64,000 nucleotides of DNA from the NCBI RefSeq assembly GCF_047654785.1, contig NZ_JASGKQ010000003.1, positions 1,488,001-1,552,000 of the forward strand. The letters are read 5' to 3'. Position 1 is the first letter of the stretch, and each line of letters starts with the position of its first letter. The notes under the pieces are model-generated. The model ran no database searches. It was not told where the DNA came from and saw only the letters and a program-made list of their open reading frames with translations. The translations under genes were made by a program, and so were the position numbers. Shown here piece after piece: positions 28,810 through 37,704 of the stretch. The DNA comes from Pelomonas sp047654785 (GTDB lineage: Bacteria; Pseudomonadota; Gammaproteobacteria; Burkholderiales; Burkholderiaceae_C).

Positions 28810-29454
28810 ATGGACGCCGCCCAGGTCGAACGCTTCTTCGCCACGCTGAAGGCCGCCAACCCGGCGCCGCAGACCGAACTGGAGTTCGCCAGCGTGTTCG
28901 AGCTGCTGACGGCCGTGCTGCTGTCCGCCCAGGCCACCGACGTCGGCGTCAACAAGGCCACCCGGCGCCTGTTCGCCGTCGCCAACACGCCGGCGCAGAT
29001 CCTGGCGCTCGGCACCGAAGGGCTGGAAAGCCACATCAAGACCATCGGCCTGTACCGCAGCAAGGCCCGGCATCTGCTGCAGACCTGCCGGATGCTGATC
29101 GAGCTGCACGGCGGCGAGGTGCCGCGCTCGCGCGAGGCGCTGGAGGCGCTGCCCGGCGTGGGCCGCAAGACGGCCAACGTCGTGCTCAACGTCGCCTTCG
29201 GCGAGCCGACGATGGCCGTGGACACGCACATCTTCCGCGTCAGCAACCGCACCGGCCTGGCGCCGGGCAAGACGCCGCTGGCCGTCGAACTCGGGCTGCT
29301 GAAGCGCATCCCGCCCGCCTACATGGTGGACGCGCACCACTGGCTGATCCTGCACGGCCGCTACGTCTGCCAGGCGCGCAAGCCGCTGTGCGGCGCCTGC
29401 GCCGTCAGCGCCGAGTGCGACCACAGCCGCCACTTAAAATCGGCGCCCGCCTGA
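28810..29454 (+). CDS. nth: Endonuclease III
   Basis: Base-excision DNA glycosylase/AP lyase for oxidised pyrimidines, 214 residues. The helix-hairpin-helix and catalytic residues occupy the same numbers as in E. coli: Lys120 (LPGVGRKTANV) and Asp138 (AVDTHIFR). The C-terminal 4Fe-4S ligands are Cys187, 194, 197 and 203. It follows rsxB by 12 bp, a conserved pairing. Confidence 0.98.
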   Translation: MDAAQVERFFATLKAANPAPQTELEFASVFELLTAVLLSAQATDVGVNKATRRLFAVANTPAQILALGTEGLESHIKTIGLYRSKARHLLQTCRMLIELHGGEVPRSREALEALPGVGRKTANVVLNVAFGEPTMAVDTHIFRVSNRTGLAPGKTPLAVELGLLKRIPPAYMVDAHHWLILHGRYVCQARKPLCGACAVSAECDHSRHLKSAPA

Positions 29455-29468
29455 TCACGAGCCCCTGC

Positions 29469-29684
29469 ATGGCCAGCCTGACCGACCTGACCGACCGCGT
29501 CGAGCGCCTGCTCGTGCGGCACGACGAAATCCTGCGCACCAACCTGCTGCTGCAGGTGCAGCTCAACGCCATCACCCAGGAGCGCGACAGCCTGCGCTCG
29601 CGCCTGAGCGCCGCCCGCGCCCGCGTGGATGCGCTGCTGGAGCGCCTGCCCGCCGACGCCGCCCCCCCGGAGGAGCAGCCGTGA
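29469..29684 (+). CDS. ZapB-like coiled-coil protein (TIGR02449 family)
   Basis: Small 71-residue protein with a predicted coiled coil over residues 5-60 (TDLTDRVERLLVRHDE, LLLQVQLNAITQERDSLRSRL) and an acidic/proline tail. Proteins of this type lie directly upstream of zapA in many beta- and gammaproteobacteria and are thought to act in cell division or Z-ring organisation; that role is inferred from position. Its stop overlaps the zapA GTG by 4 bp. Confidence 0.8.
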   Translation: MASLTDLTDRVERLLVRHDEILRTNLLLQVQLNAITQERDSLRSRLSAARARVDALLERLPADAAPPEEQP

Positions 29685-29971
29685 AGCAGATGGAAGTGAC
29701 CATCATGGGCCAGAGCTATCTGCTCGGCTGCCCCGAGGGCGGCGAAGCCGCGCTGGCCGCCGCCGTCGCCCACGTGGACCGCGAGATGAGCGCCATCCGC
29801 GACGCCGGCAAGGTCAAGGCGCGCGAGCGCATCGCCGTGCTGGCCGCGCTGAACCTGGCCTACCAACTGGCCGGCGCCCCGCGCGAAACGCCCGCGCCCG
29901 AGGCCGACGTGGACGACGCCCTGATCAAGCGCCTGGATGAAGCGCTTGGGCACGACGGGCAACTGCTTTGA
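29681..29971 (+). CDS. zapA: Cell division protein ZapA
   Basis: FtsZ-binding protein that bundles Z-ring filaments, 96 residues. The N-terminal globular head has MEVTIMGQSYLLGCPEGGEA, followed by the dimerising helix (VAHVDREMSAIRDAGKVKARERIAVLAALNLA). GTG at 29681 was chosen because GGAGGAG lies 5 bp upstream; an ATG three codons later would be too far from that site. Confidence 0.95.
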   Translation: MKQMEVTIMGQSYLLGCPEGGEAALAAAVAHVDREMSAIRDAGKVKARERIAVLAALNLAYQLAGAPRETPAPEADVDDALIKRLDEALGHDGQLL

Positions 29972-29988
29972 CGGCTTAAAATCCGCCC

Positions 29989-30165
29989 CGTCCATCGCTT
30001 TCCCCGGGGCTTTATTTCCTTCATCCGATGCTCTTGCGAGCAAGGGCTTGGAACATGCCGGACGGGCGTGATCGTCTCGCGTCAGATGAACCCGAAGTCC
30101 GGCTGACCTCGCCCACCTGATTACCCCTGGGTGTTCAGGATCTCGGCCTTGCGGATCGCGGTGGA
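29989..30165 (+). ncRNA. ssrS: Probable 6S RNA (structured RNA downstream of zapA)
   Basis: The 221 bp between zapA and the EVE gene hold no open frame of note but strong secondary structure. There is a 6-bp stem 29985-29990/30005-30010, a hairpin TGCTC-TTGC-GAGCA (30029-30042), a long-range GGGC/GCCC stem and a perfect 7-bp GCCGGAC/GTCCGGC stem that encloses an inner loop. A -10-like TTAAAAT (29976-29982) would start RNA near 29989. 6S RNA regularly follows zapA in proteobacteria, which is the main basis for the call. The first stem followed by TTTATTT could instead be the zapA terminator. Ends are approximate. Confidence 0.5.
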
Positions 30166-30192
30166 CACCTTCTTCTCCCCTAGCATCGGCCC

Positions 30193-30651
30193 ATGAACTA
30201 CTGGCTGATGAAGTCCGAGCCCGACGAGGCCTCCATCCTCGACCTGCAGCGCGCCGGCACCCTCCCCTGGACCGGCGTGCGCAACTACCAGGCCCGCAAC
30301 TTCATGCGCGACGGCATGCGGCCCGGCGACGGCGTGCTGTTCTATCACTCGTCCTGCGCCGAGCCGGGCATCGCCGGGCTCGCCGAGGTCTGCAGCGCGC
30401 CCTACCCCGACGCGACGCAGTTCGACCCCGCCAGCCCCTACCACGACGCCAAGTCCAGGCCCGACGCGCCGCGCTGGGTGCACGTGGACGTGCGCTGGCG
30501 CGAGACGACGCGGCTGCTGAGCCTGAAGGAGATGCGCGAAGCGCCGGAACTCGCGTCCATGCGCGTGCTGGAGCGCAGCAGCCGGCTGTCCATCACGCCG
30601 GTGACGCCGGCCGAATGGCAGGCCGTGCTGAGGCGGCTGCACGCCGCCTGA
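30193..30651 (+). CDS. EVE domain-containing protein
   Basis: 152-residue protein of the EVE (PUA-like) fold, starting with the hallmark MNYWLMKSEPDEASI and containing WTGVRNYQARNFMRDGMRPGDGVLFYHS. EVE domains bind modified bases in RNA or DNA; related YTH and ASCH domains do the same. A housekeeping role is likely given its constant place after zapA and 6S RNA in Burkholderiales, but the ligand is not known. Confidence 0.9.
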   Translation: MNYWLMKSEPDEASILDLQRAGTLPWTGVRNYQARNFMRDGMRPGDGVLFYHSSCAEPGIAGLAEVCSAPYPDATQFDPASPYHDAKSRPDAPRWVHVDVRWRETTRLLSLKEMREAPELASMRVLERSSRLSITPVTPAEWQAVLRRLHAA

Positions 30652-30661
30652 GCGGACCCGG

Positions 30662-31675
30662 TCAGCCGAAGGCGATCGACGCCAGCACCACCTGGTTGCC
30701 GCCGCGGCGCTGGGCTTCGTGCACGGCGGCCTCGCTGGCCGTCAGCAACTCTTCCTGGCGCGATGCCGTGTGCGGGAAGCTGGACACGCCCATCGAGACG
30801 GACAGGCCCAGGTCCTGCCCGTTCAGCACGACGATCTGCGCCGCGCACTGGCGGCGCAGCTGCTCCATGCGCGCATGCGCGGTCGCCAGGCCCACGCCGG
30901 ACAGCAGCACCGCGAAGCGCTGCGCGCCGATGCGGCAGGCCGAGTCCATCGCCCGCGTGTTGGCGCGCAGCATGCGGCCCATGCCTTCGAGCAGGCGCAA
31001 CTGGGCATCGTCGCCGAGGCCGGCCATCGCGGGCGAGGCGTCCAGCGCGATGATGACCAGCGCGAACTCGCGGTGCTCGCGGGACGACAGGTCGATCTCG
31101 CGCAGCAGCTGGTCGTCGAACTGCGGGCGCATGTAGAGGCCCGAGACGTCGTCCCGGCCGGAGCCCTGCTGCAGCTCGCGGCGGATCTGCTCGATCGCGC
31201 CCTGCTGCTGCTCGATCTGCGCCAGCGCCCGCTGCAGCTGCGACTCGCGCTGGCGTTCCTCGGTGCGCTCGTGCCAGACGGACAGCACGAACTCCGACCC
31301 GAGCGCCAGCCGCGTCACGCTGAACTCGCGGCGGCGGCCGCCGATCTCCAGCTTGTGTTCGCTGGTCACCGGGTAGCGCTGCGCCATCACCGTCTGCTCG
31401 ACGCGCCGCAGCGCGGTCGTCTCCTCGGGCTTGAGCAGCTCGGCATCGGTGCGGTCCACGACCGCGTCGCGCTCGAACATCTGCGCGAGGCCGGCGCTGG
31501 CGAAGACATAGCGCCCGTTCGCCACGGACTTGATGGCCGCCTGGCTGCCCAGCGGCTCGATCAGCGACACCAGGCCGGCCAGCGTCGCGCCGCCCAGTTC
31601 CGCATGACCGGCGAGCCAATGCGCCAAGCTGCCGGATTCCGGCTGCATCGCGGTGGTATCTGCGGTCATGTCCAT
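30662..31675 (-). CDS. PAS/GGDEF-like protein with degenerate active site
   Basis: 337-residue protein with a PAS-like region (about residues 25-130), a glutamine-rich coiled linker (residues 140-165) and a C-terminal GGDEF-fold domain. The signature GG(D/E)EF is replaced by GAQRF at residues 250-254, the metal-binding aspartate region reads ALDASPAM, and TGLxNR is SGLYMR, so diguanylate cyclase activity is very unlikely. The end GVSSFPHTASRQEELLTASEAAV keeps the domain's usual form. It may act as a binding or scaffold domain. ATG at 31675 chosen; 31669 is also possible. Confidence 0.8.
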   Translation of the reverse strand: MDMTADTTAMQPESGSLAHWLAGHAELGGATLAGLVSLIEPLGSQAAIKSVANGRYVFASAGLAQMFERDAVVDRTDAELLKPEETTALRRVEQTVMAQRYPVTSEHKLEIGGRRREFSVTRLALGSEFVLSVWHERTEERQRESQLQRALAQIEQQQGAIEQIRRELQQGSGRDDVSGLYMRPQFDDQLLREIDLSSREHREFALVIIALDASPAMAGLGDDAQLRLLEGMGRMLRANTRAMDSACRIGAQRFAVLLSGVGLATAHARMEQLRRQCAAQIVVLNGQDLGLSVSMGVSSFPHTASRQEELLTASEAAVHEAQRRGGNQVVLASIAFG

Positions 31676-31875
31676 GAAATCGTTCTGGTGCGAGTCACGC
31701 CGTCGGCGTCGGCGAGTCGCGGGACTGTAGTGGGCCGCCAACAGGGCTCGCAAGGCGGGGTCACCCCACGAATCGGGCCTCCCCCCTAGAAGGCTCCCGG
31801 GCTCGCATGGCGCCAATCGTAACGAATTTCACCCCCCGCGCCCCCGACAATGCGGCCCCATTTCACGGGAGACGT

Positions 31876-33114
31876 ATGCAGGACTTCGATGCGGTGGTGG
31901 TGGGCGCGGGCGCGGCGGGCCTGTTCTGCGCCGGCCGGGCGGGCCAGCGCGGCCGGCGCGTGCTGCTCATCGACCACGCGCCGCGCATCGCCGAGAAGAT
32001 CCGGATCTCCGGCGGCGGGCGCTGCAATTTCACGAACCGCGAGGTGGGACCGGCGAACTTCCTGTCCGAGAACCCGGCCTTCTGCCGCTCGGCGCTGGCG
32101 CGCTACACGCCCCAGGACTTCATCCGGCTCGTGCAACGCCACGGCATCGCCTTCCACGAAAAGCACAAGGGCCAGCTGTTCTGCGACGGCAGCAGCGAGC
32201 AGATCATCCGAATGCTGCTGGCGGAATGCGAGGTCGGCGGCGTGACGCGCTGGCAGCCCTGCACGGTAGCGGACCTGCGCCCGCTGCCGGGCGGCGGCTT
32301 CGAGCTGGACACCAGCCAGGGTCCGGTGCGCGCGCCGCGCGTCGTCGTGGCGACCGGCGGCCTGCCGGTGCCCAAGATCGGCGCCAGCGACTGGGGGCTG
32401 CGCCTCGCGGCCCGGCTGGGCCATGCCGTCGTCGCGCCCCGGCCGGCGCTGGTGCCGCTGACCTTCGATGCCGACACCTGGGCGCCGTTCGCGGCGCTGG
32501 CCGGGCTGTCGCTGCCGGTGGAGGTCGGCGTCGGCAGCGGCAAGGCGCGCGTGCGCTTCCTGGAGGACCTGCTGTTCACGCACCGCGGCCTCAGCGGCCC
32601 GGCGATCCTGCAGATCTCCAGCCACCGCACGGACGGCCAGCCGCTGCGGATCGACCTGGCGCCCGGCCAGCGGCTGGACGAGGCGCTGGTGGCGGCCAAG
32701 GCCGCGTCCCGGCGGCAACTGGGCAACGAGTTCGCCGCCCGGCTGCCACAGCGCCTGGCCGCCGCCTGGCTGGAACGTGCCGGGCTGGACGCCGCGCGGC
32801 CGCTGCCCGATTGCCGCGATGCCGACCTGCAGCGGCTGGGCCGCAGCGTGCACGAGTGGCAGTTGCTGCCCAGCGGCGACGAGGGCTGGCGCAAGGCCGA
32901 GGTCATGCGCGGCGGCGTCAGCACCCGGGAGCTGAGCTCGCAGACGCTGGAGAGCCGGCGCGTGCCGGGCCTGCATTTCATCGGCGAGGTGGTGGACGTG
33001 ACCGGCTGGCTGGGCGGCTACAACTTCCAGTGGGCCTGGGCCAGCGCGGCGGCCTGCGCCGAGGCGCTGGCCGCCGCCGAGGCACAGCCCGGGCAAATCT
33101 TGGCAAGCCCTTGA
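31876..33114 (+). CDS. NAD(P)/FAD-dependent oxidoreductase, HI0933 (YhiN) family
   Basis: Flavoprotein of 412 residues. It has an N-terminal dinucleotide-binding fold (VVGAGAAGLFCAGRAGQRG), the family signature ISGGGRCNFTNRE near residue 50 and a C-terminal FAD contact (FIGEVVDVTGWLGGYNFQWAW). Substrate is unknown for the family. ATG at 31876 follows GGGAG; the frame is open upstream but that part is proline-rich and lacks a ribosome site. It is divergent from the GGDEF-like gene. Confidence 0.9.
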   Translation: MQDFDAVVVGAGAAGLFCAGRAGQRGRRVLLIDHAPRIAEKIRISGGGRCNFTNREVGPANFLSENPAFCRSALARYTPQDFIRLVQRHGIAFHEKHKGQLFCDGSSEQIIRMLLAECEVGGVTRWQPCTVADLRPLPGGGFELDTSQGPVRAPRVVVATGGLPVPKIGASDWGLRLAARLGHAVVAPRPALVPLTFDADTWAPFAALAGLSLPVEVGVGSGKARVRFLEDLLFTHRGLSGPAILQISSHRTDGQPLRIDLAPGQRLDEALVAAKAASRRQLGNEFAARLPQRLAAAWLERAGLDAARPLPDCRDADLQRLGRSVHEWQLLPSGDEGWRKAEVMRGGVSTRELSSQTLESRRVPGLHFIGEVVDVTGWLGGYNFQWAWASAAACAEALAAAEAQPGQILASP

Positions 33115-33129
33115 TTTCCCGGCTACAAT
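33100..33129 (+). promoter_or_regulatory. Sigma-70-type promoter of rpsU
   Basis: TTGGCA (33100-33105) and TACAAT (33124-33129) are separated by 18 bp and lie about 115 bp upstream of the rpsU start, overlapping the last codons of the flavoprotein gene. Both hexamers differ from consensus at one or two positions. Confidence 0.6.
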
Positions 33130-33245
33130 CCTCGGCTTTGCTGGCAAACCCCCGCGCGTCGATTCGCAAGCCTGGACCAGGCAGCAATCCGGAACCTGCT
33201 GCTGCAACCCAGCCGCGAACACCGAGCGCATTCTGAAGGACATAC

Positions 33246-33458
33246 ATGACCACCATCCGCGTCAAGGAAAACGAGCCGTTCGACGTCGCCCTGCGCCGTT
33301 TCAAGCGCACCATCGAAAAGCTGGGCCTGCTGACCGAACTGCGCGCCCGCGAGTTCTACGAGAAGCCCACCGCCGAGCGCAAGCGCAAGAAGGCCGCCGC
33401 CGTCAAGCGCCACTACAAGCGCGTGCGCAGCATGCAGCTGCCCAAGAAGCTGTACTGA
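33246..33458 (+). CDS. rpsU: 30S ribosomal protein S21
   Basis: Small basic ribosomal protein, 70 residues, exact family length ([21 protein letters not shown]-terminal LPKKLY). S21 helps the 30S subunit bind mRNA leaders. Strong ribosome site AAGGA precedes the ATG. The gene has its own promoter and is followed by a clear terminator, so it is at least partly monocistronic. Confidence 0.98.
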
Positions 33459-33504
33459 TCGGCTCTGACGCGACCCGGAACCCCGCGTTCCGGTGAACTC
33501 CAAA

Positions 33505-33542
33505 ACCCGCCACAGGACGCTGTCGCGGGTTTTTGTCTTTTT
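33505..33542 (+). terminator. Rho-independent terminator of rpsU
   Basis: ACCCGC (33505-33510) pairs with GCGGGT (33525-33530), with further pairing of ACAG and CTGT inside, followed by TTTTGTCTTTTT. It lies 46 bp after the rpsU stop and 15 bp before the next start codon. Confidence 0.85.
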
Positions 33543-33557
33543 GAACCGGAGACTCCC

Positions 33558-34004
33558 ATGAGCCTGAAAGACCGCATCACCGAAGACATGAAGGCCGCGA
33601 TGCGCGCCAAGGACGCCGACCGCCTGCTGGCCATCCGCGGCCTGCTGGCCGCCGTCAAGCAGAAGGAAGTGGACGAGCGCATCACCGTCGACGACACCGC
33701 CCTCGTCGCCATCGTCGACAAGCTCATCAAGCAGCGCAAGGACTCCATCAGCCAGTTCGCCGCCGCCGGCCGGGACGACCTGGTCGCCAAGGAAAGCGCC
33801 GAGTTGGCGGTGCTGCAGGTCTACCTGCCCGAGCGCATGAGCGCCGAGGCGGTGGCGGAGAAGGTCGCCGCCCTGGTCGCCGAGCTGGGCGCCAGCGGCC
33901 CGGGCGACATGGGCCGGGTCATGGCCGCCGCCAAGGCGGCGCTGGGCAATGCGGCCGAGATGAGCACCGTGTCGGCCGCCGTCAAGGCCGCGCTGGCCAA
34001 GTAA
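33558..34004 (+). CDS. GatB/YqeY domain-containing protein
   Basis: 148-residue helical protein of the YqeY family (MSLKDRITEDMKAAMRAKDADRLLAIRGLLAAVKQKEVDER). The fold matches the tail domain of GatB that binds tRNA; the stand-alone function is not established, although a link to tRNA-dependent amidation has been proposed. It follows rpsU, the usual arrangement rpsU-yqeY(-dnaG). Confidence 0.94.
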   Translation: MSLKDRITEDMKAAMRAKDADRLLAIRGLLAAVKQKEVDERITVDDTALVAIVDKLIKQRKDSISQFAAAGRDDLVAKESAELAVLQVYLPERMSAEAVAEKVAALVAELGASGPGDMGRVMAAAKAALGNAAEMSTVSAAVKAALAK

Positions 34005-34013
34005 GGAGCCGCC

Positions 34014-34354
34014 ATGAGCCTGCCCCTGCAAGCGATCGCGCCCGACATCTGCGCCGCGCCGCAACTCACGCCCGACGCCATGGCCGAAGCCGCGGCCCTG
34101 GGCTTCAAGAGCGTCGTCAACAACCGGCCCGACTTCGAGCACGGCCCGGACCAACCGACCTCCGCCGAGATCCAGGCGGCGGCGCAGGCCGCCGGCCTGC
34201 AATACCGCCACCTGCCGGTGGCCGGCGGCTACCAGTCGCCCGAGGAGATCGCGGCGTTCGCCCGGCTGCTGGAAGAGCTGCCGCGCCCGCTGCTGTGCTT
34301 CTGCCGCTCGGGTGCGCGCTCGACGCGGCTGTTCCTGCAGGCGCAGCAGCTCGA

Positions 34355-34361
<7 letters not shown>
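34014..34361 (+). CDS. TIGR01244 family sulfur transferase / phosphatase-like protein
   Basis: 115-residue protein of the DUF442 (beta-lactamase hydrolase-like) family with a dual-specificity phosphatase/rhodanese-type fold. The active-site loop CRSGARS begins at Cys97 and matches the CRSGTRS pattern typical of the family. In homologues fused to persulfide dioxygenase it handles sulfur; here it stands alone, so the substrate is open. It is convergent with livF and the two overlap by 7 bp. Confidence 0.87.
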
Positions 34362-35066
<705 letters not shown>

Positions 35067-35074
<8 letters not shown>

Positions 35075-35828
35075 CGTCGTCGCGCCCCAGGTAAGCCTCG
35101 ATGACCTGCGGGTCGTTGCGCACCGCGTCCGGCCCGCCCTGGGCAATGATGCGGCCGAAGTTCAGCACCGCGATGTGCTCGCACAGGCCCATCACGAAGC
35201 GCATGTCGTGTTCGATCATGAAGATGGTGTAGCCGCGCGCCTGGATGTTGCGGATCTCGGCCATCAGCTCGGTCTTCTCGGCGCCGTTCATGCCGGCCAC
35301 GGGTTCGTCCAGCAGCAGCAGCTTGGGCTCGGTGGCCAGCGCGCGGGCGAGCTCGAGCTTGCGCTGCTCGCCGTAGCTGAGGTTGTCGGCGATGTCGTCG
35401 GCCTTGTGGTCGAGCTTCATCCACGACAGCAGCTCGCGGGCGCGCTCGCGCGCGGCGCGCTCGGCGGCGCGGAAGGACGGCAGCCGCAGCAGCAGCCCGG
35501 CCGGGCCGTAGGCCAGCCGGCCGTGCATGCCGACGATGACGTTCTCCAGCAGCGTCATCTCCTTGAACACGCGGATGTTCTGGAAGGTGCGCGCGATGCC
35601 GCCCGTGGTGATCCTGTGCGGCGGGCGGCCGACCAGGCTGGCGCCGTCGAACAGGATGTCGCCCGAGGTCGGCGGCAGCAGGCCGGTGATGAGGTTGACC
35701 ACGGTGGTCTTGCCGGCGCCGTTGGGGCCGATCAGGCCGAAGATGCCGCCGGCCGGCACGTCGAAGCTGACGTCCTGCAGCACCTTGAGGCCGCCGAAGT
35801 GGCGCGAGACGGATTGCAGCGTCAGCAT
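35067..35828 (-). CDS. livG: Branched-chain amino acid ABC transporter ATP-binding protein LivG
   Basis: Second ATPase of the liv importer, 253 residues. Walker A GPNGAGKTT, Q-loop region ARTFQNIRVFKEMTLLENV, signature LSYGEQRKLELARAL and Walker B LLLLDEPVAGMN are typical of LivG. It starts 1 bp after the livM stop and overlaps livF by 8 bp. Confidence 0.95.
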
Positions 35829-35829
35829 G

Positions 35830-36684
35830 TCAGCGCTTCCCGAACAGCGCGCGCACGCGCGCCGGGTCCCACAGGCCGCGCGGCAGGAACAGCACGATGG
35901 CCACCAGGATCAGCCCGTTGAACACGTTGCGGAAGTCCGCCAGGCCGCGCAGCAGCTCGGGCAGCAGCGTCAGGATGACGGCGCCCGAGACCGGCCCCAT
36001 CAGGCCGTTGATGCCGCCGAGGATGGTCATGGTCAGGATCTCGACGCCGCGGTCGAAGCCGTATTCGTTCGGGCCGATGAAGAAGGTCAGGTGCGCGTTC
36101 AGCGCGCCGGCCAGGCCGGCCAGCATCGCGCCGAGCACGAAGGCGAGCATCTTGTGCGCGTTGACGGCGATGCCCATCAGGCCGGCCGCCGTCTCGTCGA
36201 GCTTGATGGCCTCGAAGGCGCGGCCCACCTTGGAGCGCCGCAGCAGCGCCAGCACCGCGCAGGCCAGCACCAGCGCCAGCGCGACGTGCCACCACGCGGT
36301 GGACGGCGGGATGCCGTTCAGGCCCAGCGCGCCGCCGGTCCAGTCCTCGGTGTTGAGGATGAAGATGCGCACCACCTCGCCGAAGGCCAGCGTCGCCATC
36401 GCCAGGTAGACGCCGGAGAGCCGCAGCGTCGGCCCGCCGATCAGCAGCGCCACCAGCGCGGGCGCGGCCATGCCGCCGGCCAGCGCCACCGGGAACGGCG
36501 CGCCGGCATTCATCGTCAGCAGCGCCGCCGTGTAGGCGCCGATGCCCATGAAGGCGGCGTTCGCCATCGCCAGCATGCCGCAGGACAGCGTCAGGTAGAT
36601 GGACAGCGCCAGCAGCGCGTTGGTGCCCAGCGTCAGCACCAGGTTGCTGTAGACGGCCCAGAAGCTCTCGAAACTCTCTGTCAT
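35830..36684 (-). CDS. livM: Branched-chain amino acid ABC transporter permease LivM
   Basis: Inner-membrane permease, 284 residues with about eight helices; the cytoplasmic EAA-like loop (SKVGRAFEAIKLDETAAGLMGI) and TMTILGGINGLMGPVSGA are typical of LivM. ATG at 36684 chosen because the longer frame upstream is translated repeat sequence. A 121-bp multi-hairpin repeat lies between it and livH. Confidence 0.95.
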   Translation of the reverse strand: MTESFESFWAVYSNLVLTLGTNALLALSIYLTLSCGMLAMANAAFMGIGAYTAALLTMNAGAPFPVALAGGMAAPALVALLIGGPTLRLSGVYLAMATLAFGEVVRIFILNTEDWTGGALGLNGIPPSTAWWHVALALVLACAVLALLRRSKVGRAFEAIKLDETAAGLMGIAVNAHKMLAFVLGAMLAGLAGALNAHLTFFIGPNEYGFDRGVEILTMTILGGINGLMGPVSGAVILTLLPELLRGLADFRNVFNGLILVAIVLFLPRGLWDPARVRALFGKR

Positions 36685-36698
36685 TTCATGGGTTCCAC

Positions 36699-36819
36699 GC
36701 GGGCCGAGCGCCGGGCCGCTCCCAAGCCGGCCCGTCATGGCGATGTGCTTGCCGGTCGATCCGGCAAGCATCGCCGTCCCCGCGGGGGACCGGCCAAGGT
36801 ACGCCTTGGACGAGGGGCC
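36699..36819 (+). repeat. Four-hairpin dispersed repeat, copy A (inside the liv operon)
   Basis: Starts GCGGGCCGAGCGCCGG and ends GACGAGGGGCC. Four hairpins in order: CGGGCCG/CGGCCCG (20-nt loop region); GGCGAT-gt-GCTTGCCGG closed by TCGAT with its complement; GTCCCC-gcg-GGGGAC; CCAAGG-tacg-CCTTGG. Compared with copies at 59969 (inverted) and 62662, stem 2 and stem 4 differ by paired, compensating changes. The element abuts the livH stop codon and fills the livH-livM gap, on the strand opposite to transcription. Confidence 0.9.
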
Positions 36820-37701
36820 TCATACCTTCCGTTCGTTGGTGGTGCCGAACAGCCCTTTGGGCCGCAGCAGCAGCACGGCGAACAGCAGGCCGAAGCCCAC
36901 CGCGTCGCGCATCGTCGAGCCGATGTAGGCCACTGACAGCACCTCGGCGAAGCCGAGGAACAGCCCCGCCAGCATCGCGCCGCGGATGTCGCCCATGCCG
37001 CCGAGGATGATGACGGCGATGCCCTTGTGCAGGATGGGCTGGCCCATCAGCGGGAACAGCGCATTGGAATAGAGCCCGATCAGCACGCCGGCCACGCCGC
37101 CCAGGCCGGCCGCGAAAAAGCTGGTCAGCATGAACAGGCCGCCGACGTTGATGCCCAGCAGCGCCGCCGCCTTCGGGCTTTCGGCGATGGCGCGCAACGC
37201 GCGGCCGAGCTGCGTGCCGCGCAGCACCAGCAGCAGCACGGCCATCAGGCCGAAGGACAGCGCGATGATGCCCAGCTCCAGCACCGTCACGTGCAGGCCG
37301 GCGACGGTCAGCGTGTCGTGCGGCAGCACCTCGGCCGGGAAGCGCAGGTTCTCCGCGCCGAACAGGCCCTGGGCCAGGCTGTTCAGCGCGATCGCCAGGC
37401 CGATGGTCGCGATCATCGGGATCAGGTGTGGCGCATTGCGCGCGCGCAGCGGCCGCAGCACGAGCTGGTCGATCAGCAGGCCCAGCAGCCCCGACGCCAG
37501 GAAGGCCACGGCCAGCGCGCCGGCCAGCGGCAGGTTCAGCCGCAGGACGGCCTGCAGCGCCGCGTAGGCGCCCACCATGAAGACCGCGCCGTGCGACAGG
37601 TTGACCACGCCCAGCACGCCGAACACCAGCGTGAAGCCGAGGGCGAACAGCGCATAGACGCTGCCGAGCGAGAGCGCGTTGAAGAGCTGCTGTTCCAGCA
37701 C
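36820..37701 (-). CDS. livH: Branched-chain amino acid ABC transporter permease LivH
   Basis: Inner-membrane permease, 293 residues with about eight helices. The N-terminal signature ALSLGSVYALFALGFTLVFGVLGVVNLSHGAVFM and the loop LGRALRAIAESPKAAALLGIN are typical of LivH. Start is GTG at 37701, 3 bp after the livK stop, with only a close-set TAAGG before it. The stop codon touches the hairpin repeat. Confidence 0.95.
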   Translation of the reverse strand: MLEQQLFNALSLGSVYALFALGFTLVFGVLGVVNLSHGAVFMVGAYAALQAVLRLNLPLAGALAVAFLASGLLGLLIDQLVLRPLRARNAPHLIPMIATIGLAIALNSLAQGLFGAENLRFPAEVLPHDTLTVAGLHVTVLELGIIALSFGLMAVLLLVLRGTQLGRALRAIAESPKAAALLGINVGGLFMLTSFFAAGLGGVAGVLIGLYSNALFPLMGQPILHKGIAVIILGGMGDIRGAMLAGLFLGFAEVLSVAYIGSTMRDAVGFGLLFAVLLLRPKGLFGTTNERKV

Positions 37702-37704
37702 GCC

